Below, piece by piece: positions 37,758 through 45,111 of a stretch of 45,111 nucleotides of DNA. The position numbers were made by a program, and so were the translations under genes. This DNA comes from CBFGTV01 sp965652145 (GTDB lineage Bacteria; Bacillota; Clostridia; Peptostreptococcales; Natronincolaceae): assembly GCA_965652145.1 (NCBI GenBank), contig CBFGTV010000025.1:1-45111 (forward strand). Direction: 5' to 3'. The notes below the pieces were generated by a model. It saw only the letters and a program-made list of their open reading frames with translations, had not been told where the DNA came from and ran no database searches. Each line of letters starts with the position of its first letter. The first letter of the stretch is position 1.

Positions 37758-39551
37758 ATGAAGGATCAAAATAAGGGGTTAATCGACCGAAGGGATCAGC
37801 AGGAGCAATATAAGTGGGCTATAGAAAAAATCTATGAATCAGACCAGCATTGGAAGCAGGATTACGATCATGTAAAGGTACTATTAAAGAAAATTAAACA
37901 GCTTGAGGGTAATTTACACAGTCAGGATAACCTGCTAAGGGCTATGGAACTGTATGAAGAAATTATGAGGTTAAGCTTGAAGGTATTTGCCTATGGAAAA
38001 ATGAAAAGGGATGAAGACAATACCCTTTCTCAATACCAGAAACTGGCTGATCAGGGACAAAGCCTTTATATTGAAGCAGAAACCAGTCTTTCCTTTCTGG
38101 TTCCCGAATTACTTAAGCTCCAGGAAGATCAATTAGAGGAATTTTTATTAAGGAACCCTAAATACCAGCATTTTTTTGATGATATATTAAGGGGAAAAGC
38201 CCATGTGCTAACCAGTAAAGAAGAAAATATATTAGCACGGGTCGGTTCCATAGCTCAAGGGCCGGCGACCATATTTTCAATGTTTAATAATGCAGATATA
38301 AAGTTTCCCATCATTGAAAATGAAAAGCATGAACAGGTTGAGCTGACAAAAGGCAACTACATTACCCTGTTGGAAAGTGCCGACAGGAGAGTAAGAAAAG
38401 AAGCCTTTTCAGCCCTTCACAACAGCTATGAAAAAATGAAAAATACGCTGGCCGCCATCTATTCCACCAATCTAAAGAAGGATTATTTTTATGCAAGGGT
38501 TCGAAACTTTTCATCGTCCCTGGAAGCCTCTTTATTCAATGGAAATATACCCACTACCGTATACGATCAATTGATAGAAGCCGTTCATCAGAAGCTGCCG
38601 CTGCTTCATCGCTATGTAAGACTGAGGAAGGAGCTTTTAAATTTGGATGAGCTGCATATGTATGATCTGTATACCCCTGTCGTGACAGGAATTGATATCA
38701 AAATTCCCTATGAAGTGGCTAAGGAAACAATATTAAAGGGTCTTGCTCCTCTAGGAGAGGAATATGTTGATTTATTAAGGTTTGGATTTGAAAATCGGTG
38801 GGTGGACGTCTACGAAAATAAAGGAAAAACAGGAGGAGCTTATTCATGGGGTACCTATGACTCGTATCCCTTTGTTTTAATGAATTATCAAGGCAAGGTG
38901 GGAGACATGTTTACGCTGGCCCATGAAATGGGCCATTCATTACACAGCTATTATACAGCCCGGAATCAACCCTTTCTTTATTCCCAGTACAAGATATTTG
39001 TTGCCGAAGTGGCCTCAACGGTCAATGAAGCCCTGTTAATGGATTATATGATTAGGAACACTGAAGAACCTAAAGAAAAGATGTATTACATTAATCAATA
39101 TCTGGAACAGTTCAGAGGGACCATCTTTCGACAGGTGATGTTTGCCGAATTTGAAAAAATAACCCACGAAAAGGTGGCTTCAGGCCAAAGCTTGAATGCC
39201 GAGGAGCTTAGTAAAATTTATTATGATTTAAATCTAGCATACTTTGGCCAAGATATGGTGGTTGATGATGAAATTGCCATAGAGTGGGCTAGAATACCTC
39301 ATTTCTACAGGAACTTTTACGTATATCAATATGCAACAGGCTATGGAGCGGCCATTGCTCTATCTAAAAATATACTTGAAAAGGGAGAGCCTGCTGTGGC
39401 AGCCTATCTGGAATTTTTAAGGGCAGGAGACAGTGATTATCCCATTAATGTACTACAAAGGGCCGGTGTTGATATGACTACCTCAAAACCAATTATTCAA
39501 GCCCTTGAGGTATTTGAAAAGCTATTGGATCAATTAGAACAGATGGGATGA
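37758..39551 (+). CDS. pepF: Oligoendopeptidase F (M3 metallopeptidase)
   Basis: Cytoplasmic zinc peptidase that cleaves oligopeptides. The zinc motif HEMGHSLHSYY lies about two thirds through the protein, and the third ligand glutamate is in the ASTVNEALLMDY helix that follows. The N-terminal helical half and GGAYSWGTYDSYPFVLMNY block are typical of PepF. Length (597) matches the family. ATG 37758 is chosen because AAGGAG at 37743-37748 is nine bases upstream; the longer frame from TTG 37740 contains that ribosome site. Single gene with a strong terminator. Confidence 0.95.
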   Translation: MKDQNKGLIDRRDQQEQYKWAIEKIYESDQHWKQDYDHVKVLLKKIKQLEGNLHSQDNLLRAMELYEEIMRLSLKVFAYGKMKRDEDNTLSQYQKLADQGQSLYIEAETSLSFLVPELLKLQEDQLEEFLLRNPKYQHFFDDILRGKAHVLTSKEENILARVGSIAQGPATIFSMFNNADIKFPIIENEKHEQVELTKGNYITLLESADRRVRKEAFSALHNSYEKMKNTLAAIYSTNLKKDYFYARVRNFSSSLEASLFNGNIPTTVYDQLIEAVHQKLPLLHRYVRLRKELLNLDELHMYDLYTPVVTGIDIKIPYEVAKETILKGLAPLGEEYVDLLRFGFENRWVDVYENKGKTGGAYSWGTYDSYPFVLMNYQGKVGDMFTLAHEMGHSLHSYYTARNQPFLYSQYKIFVAEVASTVNEALLMDYMIRNTEEPKEKMYYINQYLEQFRGTIFRQVMFAEFEKITHEKVASGQSLNAEELSKIYYDLNLAYFGQDMVVDDEIAIEWARIPHFYRNFYVYQYATGYGAAIALSKNILEKGEPAVAAYLEFLRAGDSDYPINVLQRAGVDMTTSKPIIQALEVFEKLLDQLEQMG

Positions 39552-39578
39552 AATTATCATTGCGATTAAACAGGTAAC

Positions 39579-39621
39579 TTTAATGGGCTGCTTAAACAGC
39601 CCATTAAAATTATATTTTTTA
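39579..39621 (+). terminator. Terminator after pepF
   Basis: TTTAATGGGCTG pairs perfectly with CAGCCCATTAAA around six bases, followed by ATTATATTTTTTA. Confidence 0.9.
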
Positions 39622-39728
39622 TTATACAAATCCACCAATATCTATAGATTTATGGTATAGTTTTATATATGTTAAACAGATTATCCCCGTGGCAATTAAA
39701 ACAGGGTACTAGATAGAGGGTGAAACAA

Positions 39729-40355
39729 GTGAAGATTAAACCGTTGGAATTACTAGTGCCATATAGTGTAGAGGATCTTTTCGGACAAGCACTACATTAT
39801 GAAAAATGGATATGGGTTAACGAAGAAACCTTAATGGACTTGTTTATGGAGGTATTAGATTACGATAGCTATGATGAGAAAATTCTTTTAGAGGAAATTT
39901 CCCTGGCTAAGCAAGAAATACTAGACAGTATTAAAGAGAAGCTCCGAAAGGCAGGCTGGATTAAGGTAAGCCAGAGGGCCTTTGAAGAGCTTAATTCAGA
40001 TTTTAATGCCACTGAAGACATAGAAACCCATGTGTTTTTAGAACGTGGGTATTATATGTCCTTAATGGTTTCTACAATGAGGCAGCTGGAATGGGCCTTA
40101 AGGGCAATGGCAATTGATACCTATCAGCACTTAAATGCGGAAGGAACATCTTTAAAAGAGATATACAAGGAAAATTATCAGGAAAATTTTATGATACTGG
40201 AAGGGTTTTTAGCCAGGGAGGATTATGAAAAGGGATTGGGTGAGTGGCGTTTTTCTTGGCCCAGTCAGACTCTAACCTTCTTTAAAAATCATCAGGAACA
40301 CAGGCAATGGGTCGAAACCCAAGCAAATTTTATCTTTGAAGAATTAAATAAATAA
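39729..40355 (+). CDS. Unrecognised acidic helical protein
   Basis: A 208-residue soluble protein that I do not recognise. It is rich in Glu, Leu and Trp, with no cysteine, no signal peptide and no membrane segment. Composition suggests an all-helical fold, with a central region RGYYMSLMVSTMRQLEWALR and a conserved-looking ending WRFSWPSQTLTFFKNHQEHRQW. The frame reaches GTG 39720, but GTG 39729 is preferred because GAGGGTG at 39716-39722 is then six bases away. It lies about 110 nt upstream of the GlnK-like kinase gene, with no terminator between, so a shared transcript is possible. Confidence 0.65.
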   Translation: MKIKPLELLVPYSVEDLFGQALHYEKWIWVNEETLMDLFMEVLDYDSYDEKILLEEISLAKQEILDSIKEKLRKAGWIKVSQRAFEELNSDFNATEDIETHVFLERGYYMSLMVSTMRQLEWALRAMAIDTYQHLNAEGTSLKEIYKENYQENFMILEGFLAREDYEKGLGEWRFSWPSQTLTFFKNHQEHRQWVETQANFIFEELNK

Positions 40356-40463
40356 TGTGTATACATTGATTATGCTATATAATGTAAGTGACAATTAATA
40401 TAACAACAAAATTGTAAAAAGCCTTTTAAAAAGGATATACCCTTAGGCAGGATGTGATAAGAT

Positions 40464-41729
40464 TTGAAATGTCTTAATGCTAAGGTAAGAAGACTCCTTT
40501 TGCTCTGTTTGGCAACAACCTTTATGGGTCAAATCTATGTAAATCCCTTTGACAGTGATTTTAGATTTTCATTAAGTGTTGTTGCCTTTGCTTTATTTAT
40601 ATATTGGTATCAGGAATTGGAGATTGTACCGGTTTCCCTTATAACAGGGGTGTTCCTATGGTTTTTTAGAACATTAATACAATTTACCCAGCCAGGGGCA
40701 GGGTCCTTCCTGACCCTGATGGGAGTACATTTTCCTGTTGTTATTTATTATCTTGTCTTTGGAATGTTCTTACGAATATTTAATTTTCGGTACCTGCATC
40801 AAGACAGGCGCAGCTTTATTCTATTACTTATTGCGGCTGATACCCTGGCGAATCTAACTGAAATTATAATTAGGCAGGAAGCTACCATTAGCCAGACCAT
40901 TTTTGCATTACTATTAGCTGGTTTGATTCGAGGCCTGGTGACCCTATTGGTAATAGAGGCATTAAAATACTATAAAATGCTTTTAGTAAAGGAACAGCAT
41001 GAAGCTCGTTACAAGCAACTTATTCTATTAACAGCTAATTTAAAATCAGAAATATTTTTTTTAAGGAAGTCTATGGAGGACATAGAAGAAGCCATGGCCA
41101 AAAGCTATGGGCTATATCATCAATTAAAGGAGCTTCAGTATCCTGATTTAAAGGACCTTTCCTTTTGTGCCCTATCGGTGGCGAAGGATATTCATGAGAT
41201 AAAGAAGGATTATTTAAGGGTAACAGCGGGCTTGGAAAAGGTCATGCCTGAAATGAAGGCCTACGGGGGAATGTATCTAAAAGATATATTCAATGTAATA
41301 GAAGACAGCTTTCAAAAAACAATTGCTAAGGATAATAAACAGATCAGTTTACACTTTAAGCCGATGGGAAATGTATTCATTAAAAGGGCCTACGAGCTGA
41401 TCTCAATTATTAATAACTTAATTACAAACGCCATCGAAGCCAGCCCAGAACAAGGACAAGTACGGGTCGAGGCCTTTGTGAAGGGGCAGCACCTAAAAAT
41501 TGTAATTCGTGACCAGGGACCGGGTATTGGAACTGACAAATATGATATTATCTTTGAACCCGGCTACACTACAAAGTTTGACCAACTAACAGGAAAAATG
41601 AGTACAGGAATCGGATTGACCCATGTACAGCATCTGGTTACCGTTCATTTTAACGGTCGAATTGATGTTTTTTCTGAAATAAAAGGGGGAACATGCTTTT
41701 CAGTTGAGTTGCCTATAACCAATCTATAG
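40464..41729 (+). CDS. Membrane sensor histidine kinase (GlnK/YcbA-like)
   Basis: Sensor of a two-component system. The N-terminal 175 residues contain five or six membrane helices with almost no extracellular loop, so the signal may be within the membrane or cytoplasmic. A coiled linker (about 175-235) follows. The phosphoacceptor is probably H244 in AKDIHEIKKDY. The ATPase domain shows NNLITNAIEAS (N box), IRDQGPGIG (G1) and GIGLTHVQHLV (G2). The response regulator 12 nt downstream carries a YcbB-type output domain, which identifies the pair with the glutamine-responsive GlnK-GlnL of Bacillus. The start is TTG at 40464 after AGGATGTGA. glsA and glnT, the Bacillus targets, are not in the window. 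Confidence 0.87.
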   Translation: MKCLNAKVRRLLLLCLATTFMGQIYVNPFDSDFRFSLSVVAFALFIYWYQELEIVPVSLITGVFLWFFRTLIQFTQPGAGSFLTLMGVHFPVVIYYLVFGMFLRIFNFRYLHQDRRSFILLLIAADTLANLTEIIIRQEATISQTIFALLLAGLIRGLVTLLVIEALKYYKMLLVKEQHEARYKQLILLTANLKSEIFFLRKSMEDIEEAMAKSYGLYHQLKELQYPDLKDLSFCALSVAKDIHEIKKDYLRVTAGLEKVMPEMKAYGGMYLKDIFNVIEDSFQKTIAKDNKQISLHFKPMGNVFIKRAYELISIINNLITNAIEASPEQGQVRVEAFVKGQHLKIVIRDQGPGIGTDKYDIIFEPGYTTKFDQLTGKMSTGIGLTHVQHLVTVHFNGRIDVFSEIKGGTCFSVELPITNL

Positions 41730-41741
41730 GGGGAATGGTTA

Positions 41742-42644
41742 ATGGAATTAGATATTTATATTATTGATGATGACATAAGCATAAGACAAATCATTAAAAA
41801 TATTATTATGACTAATCAGCTTGGAAATATAGTTGGAGAAACCCATGATGGTGAAGCGGCCTTAACGGAACTGGTCCTACTAAAGCCTGATATCATTATT
41901 GTTGACCTGTTACTGCCTACCCTGGATGGAATAGAGCTGGTTAGTAAGGCGAAATCCATTACAAAGGATATGCTTTTCGTTATGATTTCCCAGGTTTCTG
42001 CCAAGGACATGGTTGCTAAGGCCTATGAAGCTGGTATTGAATATTTTATTAACAAGCCCATCAATGTTAACGAAGTGGTTTCTATTATGAAAAAGGTTAT
42101 TGAAAAGCATCGTCTATCCTCAACCTTACGATATATAGAAAATGCCTTTCATATCTTTAAAAATCCCAATTCTCAGAAGATTTATTCTGAGGCAGGCATG
42201 AATAATGATGAGGATAAGATCAGGCTAATTTTATCTCAATTAGGTATTTTAGGGGAATCGGGAAGTCAAGATATAATCAATATTTTAGGTATTCTGACGG
42301 CAAAACGAAATGGGCTTAATAATCATCTAACCAGATATAAAACCTCAGATATCTATAGGCTTCTTAGCCTTCATTATAAAAAAGAAAAGCCATTAGAAGA
42401 ATCCAGCGAAAAAGCAATTGAGCAAAGAGTCAGGCGGGCCATAGCCAAGGCCCTTAAAAATATTGCCAGTATAGGATTAGAAGATTTTAGTGATACGGTT
42501 TTTTCCGCCTATTCCAATTCCATCTTTGATTTTTCTGAGGTCAGGGCAGAAATGGAATATTTGAAAGGACGAAAGCATTATCGAGGAAAGATCAATGTAA
42601 AGAAATTTTTAGAAGGTATTATGCTGTTTGCCCAAGGTCTGTAA
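41742..42644 (+). CDS. Response regulator with YcbB output domain (GlnL-like)
   Basis: Cytoplasmic response regulator. The receiver domain (1-120) has the acidic pocket D9-D10, the phosphorylation site D55 in IIIVDLLLP and K105 in YFINKP. The output domain (about 150-300) is of the YcbB type: LTAKRNGLNNHLTRYKTSDIYRLL, then EQRVRRAIAKALKNIASIGLEDF, a helical region thought to bind DNA. This matches B. subtilis GlnL, which activates glutaminase and glutamine transport in response to glutamine. The regulated genes here are unknown. GGGGGAATGG precedes the ATG. Confidence 0.9.
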   Translation: MELDIYIIDDDISIRQIIKNIIMTNQLGNIVGETHDGEAALTELVLLKPDIIIVDLLLPTLDGIELVSKAKSITKDMLFVMISQVSAKDMVAKAYEAGIEYFINKPINVNEVVSIMKKVIEKHRLSSTLRYIENAFHIFKNPNSQKIYSEAGMNNDEDKIRLILSQLGILGESGSQDIINILGILTAKRNGLNNHLTRYKTSDIYRLLSLHYKKEKPLEESSEKAIEQRVRRAIAKALKNIASIGLEDFSDTVFSAYSNSIFDFSEVRAEMEYLKGRKHYRGKINVKKFLEGIMLFAQGL

Positions 42645-42702
42645 AAAACACCCCTAGAAGGTTTAACGTAAGTGTTAAATGGCCTTTGACAGGGGTGTTT
42701 TT
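42643..42702. terminator. Bidirectional terminator between the GlnL-like gene and nadK
   Basis: AAAAACACCCCT pairs with AGGGGTGTTTTT across an inner imperfect helix. The A and T flanks allow termination of both convergent transcripts. Confidence 0.88.
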
Positions 42703-42714
42703 CAAATAAAGACT

Positions 42715-43521
42715 TTATAGAAATTTATCCTTTGCCTTGCTCCAAAATTCAAAATCCTTAAGACGCAGCATTCTTACCTTAACCTCCGATAGCTTCAGGG
42801 CAATTTCAGTAATACTTTGATAACGGTATTCCATTCCATCCGATACAATTACAATGGAATCTTCGTAGTGATATTCGGGATTTACCTTAATAATGGCATC
42901 GGGCGGTAAAATGATACTAGAGGTGAAGCTACGATAGGCCGTGGTGTTAATGGGGGCCAGGGGGGTTACCTGTAGAACACTTAAGGATGGATCAACAATA
43001 CTGCCTCCTACAGAATAGTTATAGGCAGTGCTGCCTGTTGAATTGGCCACTAAAATTCCATCACCGCTGAACCGTTGTATTAAATTGTCATTGACAGAAA
43101 TGTCAAGGTGTACTGTTCTTGATTTATCGCCCTTAATCACAATTTCATTAAGACCAAGGGCATTAATACAATTTGAACGAGTGCAAATAACAGCCTCTAC
43201 AGGGTTAATCTCCTCAATGAAATAATCACCCCTTGAATAGCTCTCTAAAAAATGATCAATTTCATCAGGGTTTATTTCGGTAAAAAATCCCAGGTGACCT
43301 GTATTTATACCTAATATGGGGATATCTGTAAAGTTATATTGATGTATGGCCCTTAAAAAAGACCCGTCACCCCCGATACAAATGGTTAAATCGGCGGTAT
43401 AATCAAAGGAATCGGGTACAATGTAATCTAATTTAAGGAGTGCCGATTTTAATTGATTAAAGGTGTCTATAGAAAATTTTGAGTCATTATACACAATATT
43501 AATGATTTTATTTAAATTCAT
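42715..43521 (-). CDS. nadK: NAD kinase
   Basis: Phosphorylates NAD to NADP. The catalytic GGDGSFLRA motif near the N-terminus, NTGHLGFFTE, LNEIVIKG, the SGDGILVANSTGSTAYN block and GGSIVDP are all present. Length (268) fits bacterial NadK. The frame extends seven codons upstream to 43542, but ATG 43521 has AAAGGAG eight bases upstream inside that extension, so it is chosen. The gene is divergent from the RluD-like gene and converges on the two-component pair. Confidence 0.95.
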   Translation of the reverse strand: MNLNKIINIVYNDSKFSIDTFNQLKSALLKLDYIVPDSFDYTADLTICIGGDGSFLRAIHQYNFTDIPILGINTGHLGFFTEINPDEIDHFLESYSRGDYFIEEINPVEAVICTRSNCINALGLNEIVIKGDKSRTVHLDISVNDNLIQRFSGDGILVANSTGSTAYNYSVGGSIVDPSLSVLQVTPLAPINTTAYRSFTSSIILPPDAIIKVNPEYHYEDSIVIVSDGMEYRYQSITEIALKLSEVKVRMLRLKDFEFWSKAKDKFL

Positions 43522-43576
43522 TCTGAATTCTCCTTTAAACATAATAGGTTAAATCGTATTGAAACCTTATTATATG

Positions 43577-43605
43577 TATATAGCATCATAGTATATTTTA
43601 AACAA
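43577..43605 (-). promoter_or_regulatory. Probable promoter of nadK
   Basis: Minus strand: TTGTTT (43605-43600), 17 bases, TATATA (43582-43577). Confidence 0.45.
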
Positions 43606-43767
43606 TTATTCTTTTTACATGCCAAGGCCAGGTATAAGTTTTCCTCTACTCAATAATTCTATAAATAAAATAGAAATCCTCTTAACTTTATATTTTCGTA
43701 CATTCGTACATAAGATTAATTATGAACATTTGTTGCTTTGGAAGCTTCTTATAGAATAACGACGCTA

Positions 43768-43796
43768 TTGCTGAATTTTCGATTTCATAATATAGT
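43768..43796 (+). promoter_or_regulatory. Probable promoter of the RluD-like gene
   Basis: TTGCTG at 43768-43773, 17 bases, TATAGT at 43791-43796. Upstream, at 43695-43711, TTCGTACA is repeated in tandem; its meaning is unknown. Confidence 0.5.
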
Positions 43797-43832
43797 AGAA
43801 TAGAGCTAAAAAGAAATTAAGTAGGTGAAGAA

Positions 43833-44753
43833 ATGCTAATTGAAGATAAACAGACAGAAAGCAGGCTGGTGTATCTGGTCGAAGCCGGTGAGGGGGGCCG
43901 ATCGATAAAGGAAATTTTGAAGGGTAAATTAAGTTTTTCCAGCCGGCTGCTAACAAAGATCAAGCAGGGAAGAAATGTATTGGTCAATGGACAATATAGA
44001 AAATACCACGAGGAAGTTTCAGCAGGGGATATAATTGAAGTGTTTATGGATGAGCCGCCTAATCAATTCCTTCCTCAAAATATCCCCTTTGAGGTGCTGT
44101 ATGAAGACGTGGATTTAATTATCGTTAATAAGCAGCCTGGCATTGTATCTCATCCAACCAAAAGTCATCCCATTAATACAATGGCCAATGGAGCCGCTTA
44201 TTATCTTCAGCAACGGGGAAGCAGCTGCAGAATACGATTTGTAAATCGGTTGGATATGGATACCTCAGGCCTTCTAATCATAGCCAAAAATCCCTATGCC
44301 CATCATATTATGTCTGAACAAATGAAGAAAGACCAGGTTCGAAAAAAATATAGTACCTTTGTTGAAGGCAGGGTGCAAGAGGAATCTGGCACAATCAGTG
44401 CACCCATTTACCGCCCCTCGGAAGATGCTATTTGCAGGGTAGTAGATGAGCGGGGACAAGCATCTATCACTAAATATCGAGTGATGGAACGATTTTTAGG
44501 GGCAACAATGCTTGAAATCGAACTGTTAACCGGCAGAACCCATCAAATAAGGGTTCATATGAGCCATATAGGACACCCAATTATTGGTGACACCCTGTAT
44601 GGGAAGGAAAGTCCACTGATTAACAGGCAGGCTCTGCAAGCCTATCGTTTGGAATTTCTACAGCCACGTTACCGCAAGCCTGTTTATGTAAGGGTACCCT
44701 TAGCAGAGGATATGGAGGCTTTAAGAAGCTATTTACAACAAAGAAGATTATAG
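43833..44753 (+). CDS. RluD-type pseudouridine synthase
   Basis: Converts specific uridines in RNA to pseudouridine. An N-terminal S4-like RNA-binding region (about 20-75: GRSIKEILKGKLSFSSRLL, KQGRNVLVNGQ) is followed by the RluA/RluD catalytic domain. This begins with DLIIVNKQPGIVSHP and has the catalytic aspartate in FVNRLDMDTSGLLI and the ELLTGRTHQIRVHMSHIGHPI block. Whether the target is 23S rRNA (as for RluD) or tRNA cannot be told; clostridial genomes carry several paralogues. Length (306) is normal. The ATG follows TAGGTG, a modest ribosome site. A GC hairpin without a strong T run follows the stop. Confidence 0.92.
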   Translation: MLIEDKQTESRLVYLVEAGEGGRSIKEILKGKLSFSSRLLTKIKQGRNVLVNGQYRKYHEEVSAGDIIEVFMDEPPNQFLPQNIPFEVLYEDVDLIIVNKQPGIVSHPTKSHPINTMANGAAYYLQQRGSSCRIRFVNRLDMDTSGLLIIAKNPYAHHIMSEQMKKDQVRKKYSTFVEGRVQEESGTISAPIYRPSEDAICRVVDERGQASITKYRVMERFLGATMLEIELLTGRTHQIRVHMSHIGHPIIGDTLYGKESPLINRQALQAYRLEFLQPRYRKPVYVRVPLAEDMEALRSYLQQRRL

Positions 44754-44773
44754 GTTCGCCTCAATGGCGAACC
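44753..44773 (+). terminator. Possible weak terminator after the RluD-like gene
   Basis: GGTTCGCC and GGCGAACC form a perfect 8-bp stem with a five-base loop, directly at the stop codon. It is followed by CAGAATTTTAAAT and so lacks a proper T run. Confidence 0.45.
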
Positions 44774-45017
44774 CAGAATTTTAAATAAAAAAAATTTAAG
44801 AAATTATAAATTGCAAGGTGATTTTTAATAGCCTCAAATAATATTGGGGCATTCAACGCTCGAAATAACTAGGGTCTATTTTTATTTAGCCAGTGCCTAC
44901 ACAGTAAAAACTTTAAAAAACTTACCACTTTAGACAGGTTAAGGGGTCAGAAGGTAAGATTATAGTGATACCTTGACTACTTTCAAAAACACAAAAAACT
45001 AAAGATTTTCAAAAAAT
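44774..45017. other. Non-coding stretch with no recognised feature
   Basis: About 245 nt of AT-rich sequence between the RluD-like gene and the tRNA terminator. I see no convincing reading frame, promoter pair or RNA structure. Confidence 0.6.
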
Positions 45018-45055
45018 AAAAAAACGGCCTAAATTTTTGAATTTAAGCCGTTTAT
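45018..45055 (-). terminator. Terminator of the tRNA-Ala transcript
   Basis: Minus strand: AAACGGC with TTAAATT pairs with AATTTAG and GCCGTTT, followed by TTTTATTTTTTG. Confidence 0.82.
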
Positions 45056-45062
45056 CGCTTTT

Positions 45063-45111
45063 TGGTGGAGATAAGGGGATTCGAACCCCTGACCTCTTGA
45101 CTGCCAGTCAA
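45063..45111 (-). tRNA. tRNA-Ala(GGC), 3' part, cut by the window edge
   Basis: Read on the minus strand, the sequence holds the anticodon loop CTGGCAG (anticodon GGC), the variable region, a T arm with TTCGAAT, the acceptor strand TATCTCC and encoded ACCA. U70 in the acceptor strand is compatible with the G3-U70 pair of tRNA-Ala. The 5' half lies beyond 45111. Confidence 0.88.

Noticed and set aside
43695..43711. Tandem TTCGTACA repeat as a regulatory or CRISPR-like array
   Set aside because: Only two copies, immediately adjacent, with no spacers or dyad symmetry; probably chance.

Overview
The window reads as a low-GC, Gram-positive, strictly anaerobic Clostridia chromosome, possibly near the Alkaliphilus/Natronincola type, although no gene here fixes the genus. 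The signs are strong AAGGAGG-type ribosome sites, TTGACA/TATAAT promoters, a lysine riboswitch, Rho-independent terminators after most operons, a SleB-type wall hydrolase, S-layer homology domains, an [FeFe]-hydrogenase-like protein and a sodium-type Nqr operon. The gene content is mainly core metabolism. The only mobile element is one group II intron cut by the left edge.

Layout. 1-1579: 3' part of a group II intron with its reverse transcriptase/maturase. 1613-7524: a YprB-like exonuclease, an exported S-layer protein, a UvrD-like helicase and an L-asparaginase. 7525-7906: a 380-nt gap with three promoters and a candidate C-rich small RNA. 7907-11525: a LUD protein, then cysteine desulfurase, thiI and moaC. 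11577-14909: lipoate ligase, ZIP metal transporter, 3-methyladenine glycosylase and a PlsC acyltransferase. 15055-18256: an omega-amidase-like hydrolase, an FMN-dependent 2-hydroxyacid oxidase-like enzyme, a DUF3006 protein and a LysM/SleB wall hydrolase.

18361-25905 is a lysine operon controlled by a lysine riboswitch: asd-dapA-dapB-dapH-lysC-aminotransferase-lysA. dapH shows the acetylated branch. The N-acetyl-diaminopimelate deacetylase and dapF are not in the window. Converging on it at 25954-29884 is nqrBCDEF, which has no nqrA and a short NqrB.

30088-36239 is more accessory: an RdgB/HAM1-like pyrophosphatase, tRNA-Val(GAC), a TetR regulator with two matching operators and two small partner genes (SHOCT-like and FMN-binding), a zinc-finger protein followed by a degenerate GIY-YIG protein, an HD-domain hydrolase, and an [FeFe]-hydrogenase-like protein with altered catalytic motifs. 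36494-45111 holds a dicarboxylate/amino-acid symporter, oligoendopeptidase F, an unrecognised protein, a GlnK/GlnL-type two-component pair, NAD kinase, an RluD-type pseudouridine synthase and the 3' half of a tRNA-Ala(GGC) on the minus strand.

The leading candidates for something new are the small RNA at about 7659-7766 (minus), the NqrA-less Nqr operon, the TetR cassette with its operator pair, and the zinc-finger/GIY-YIG pair. All assignments come from reading motifs and context; no database search was run.
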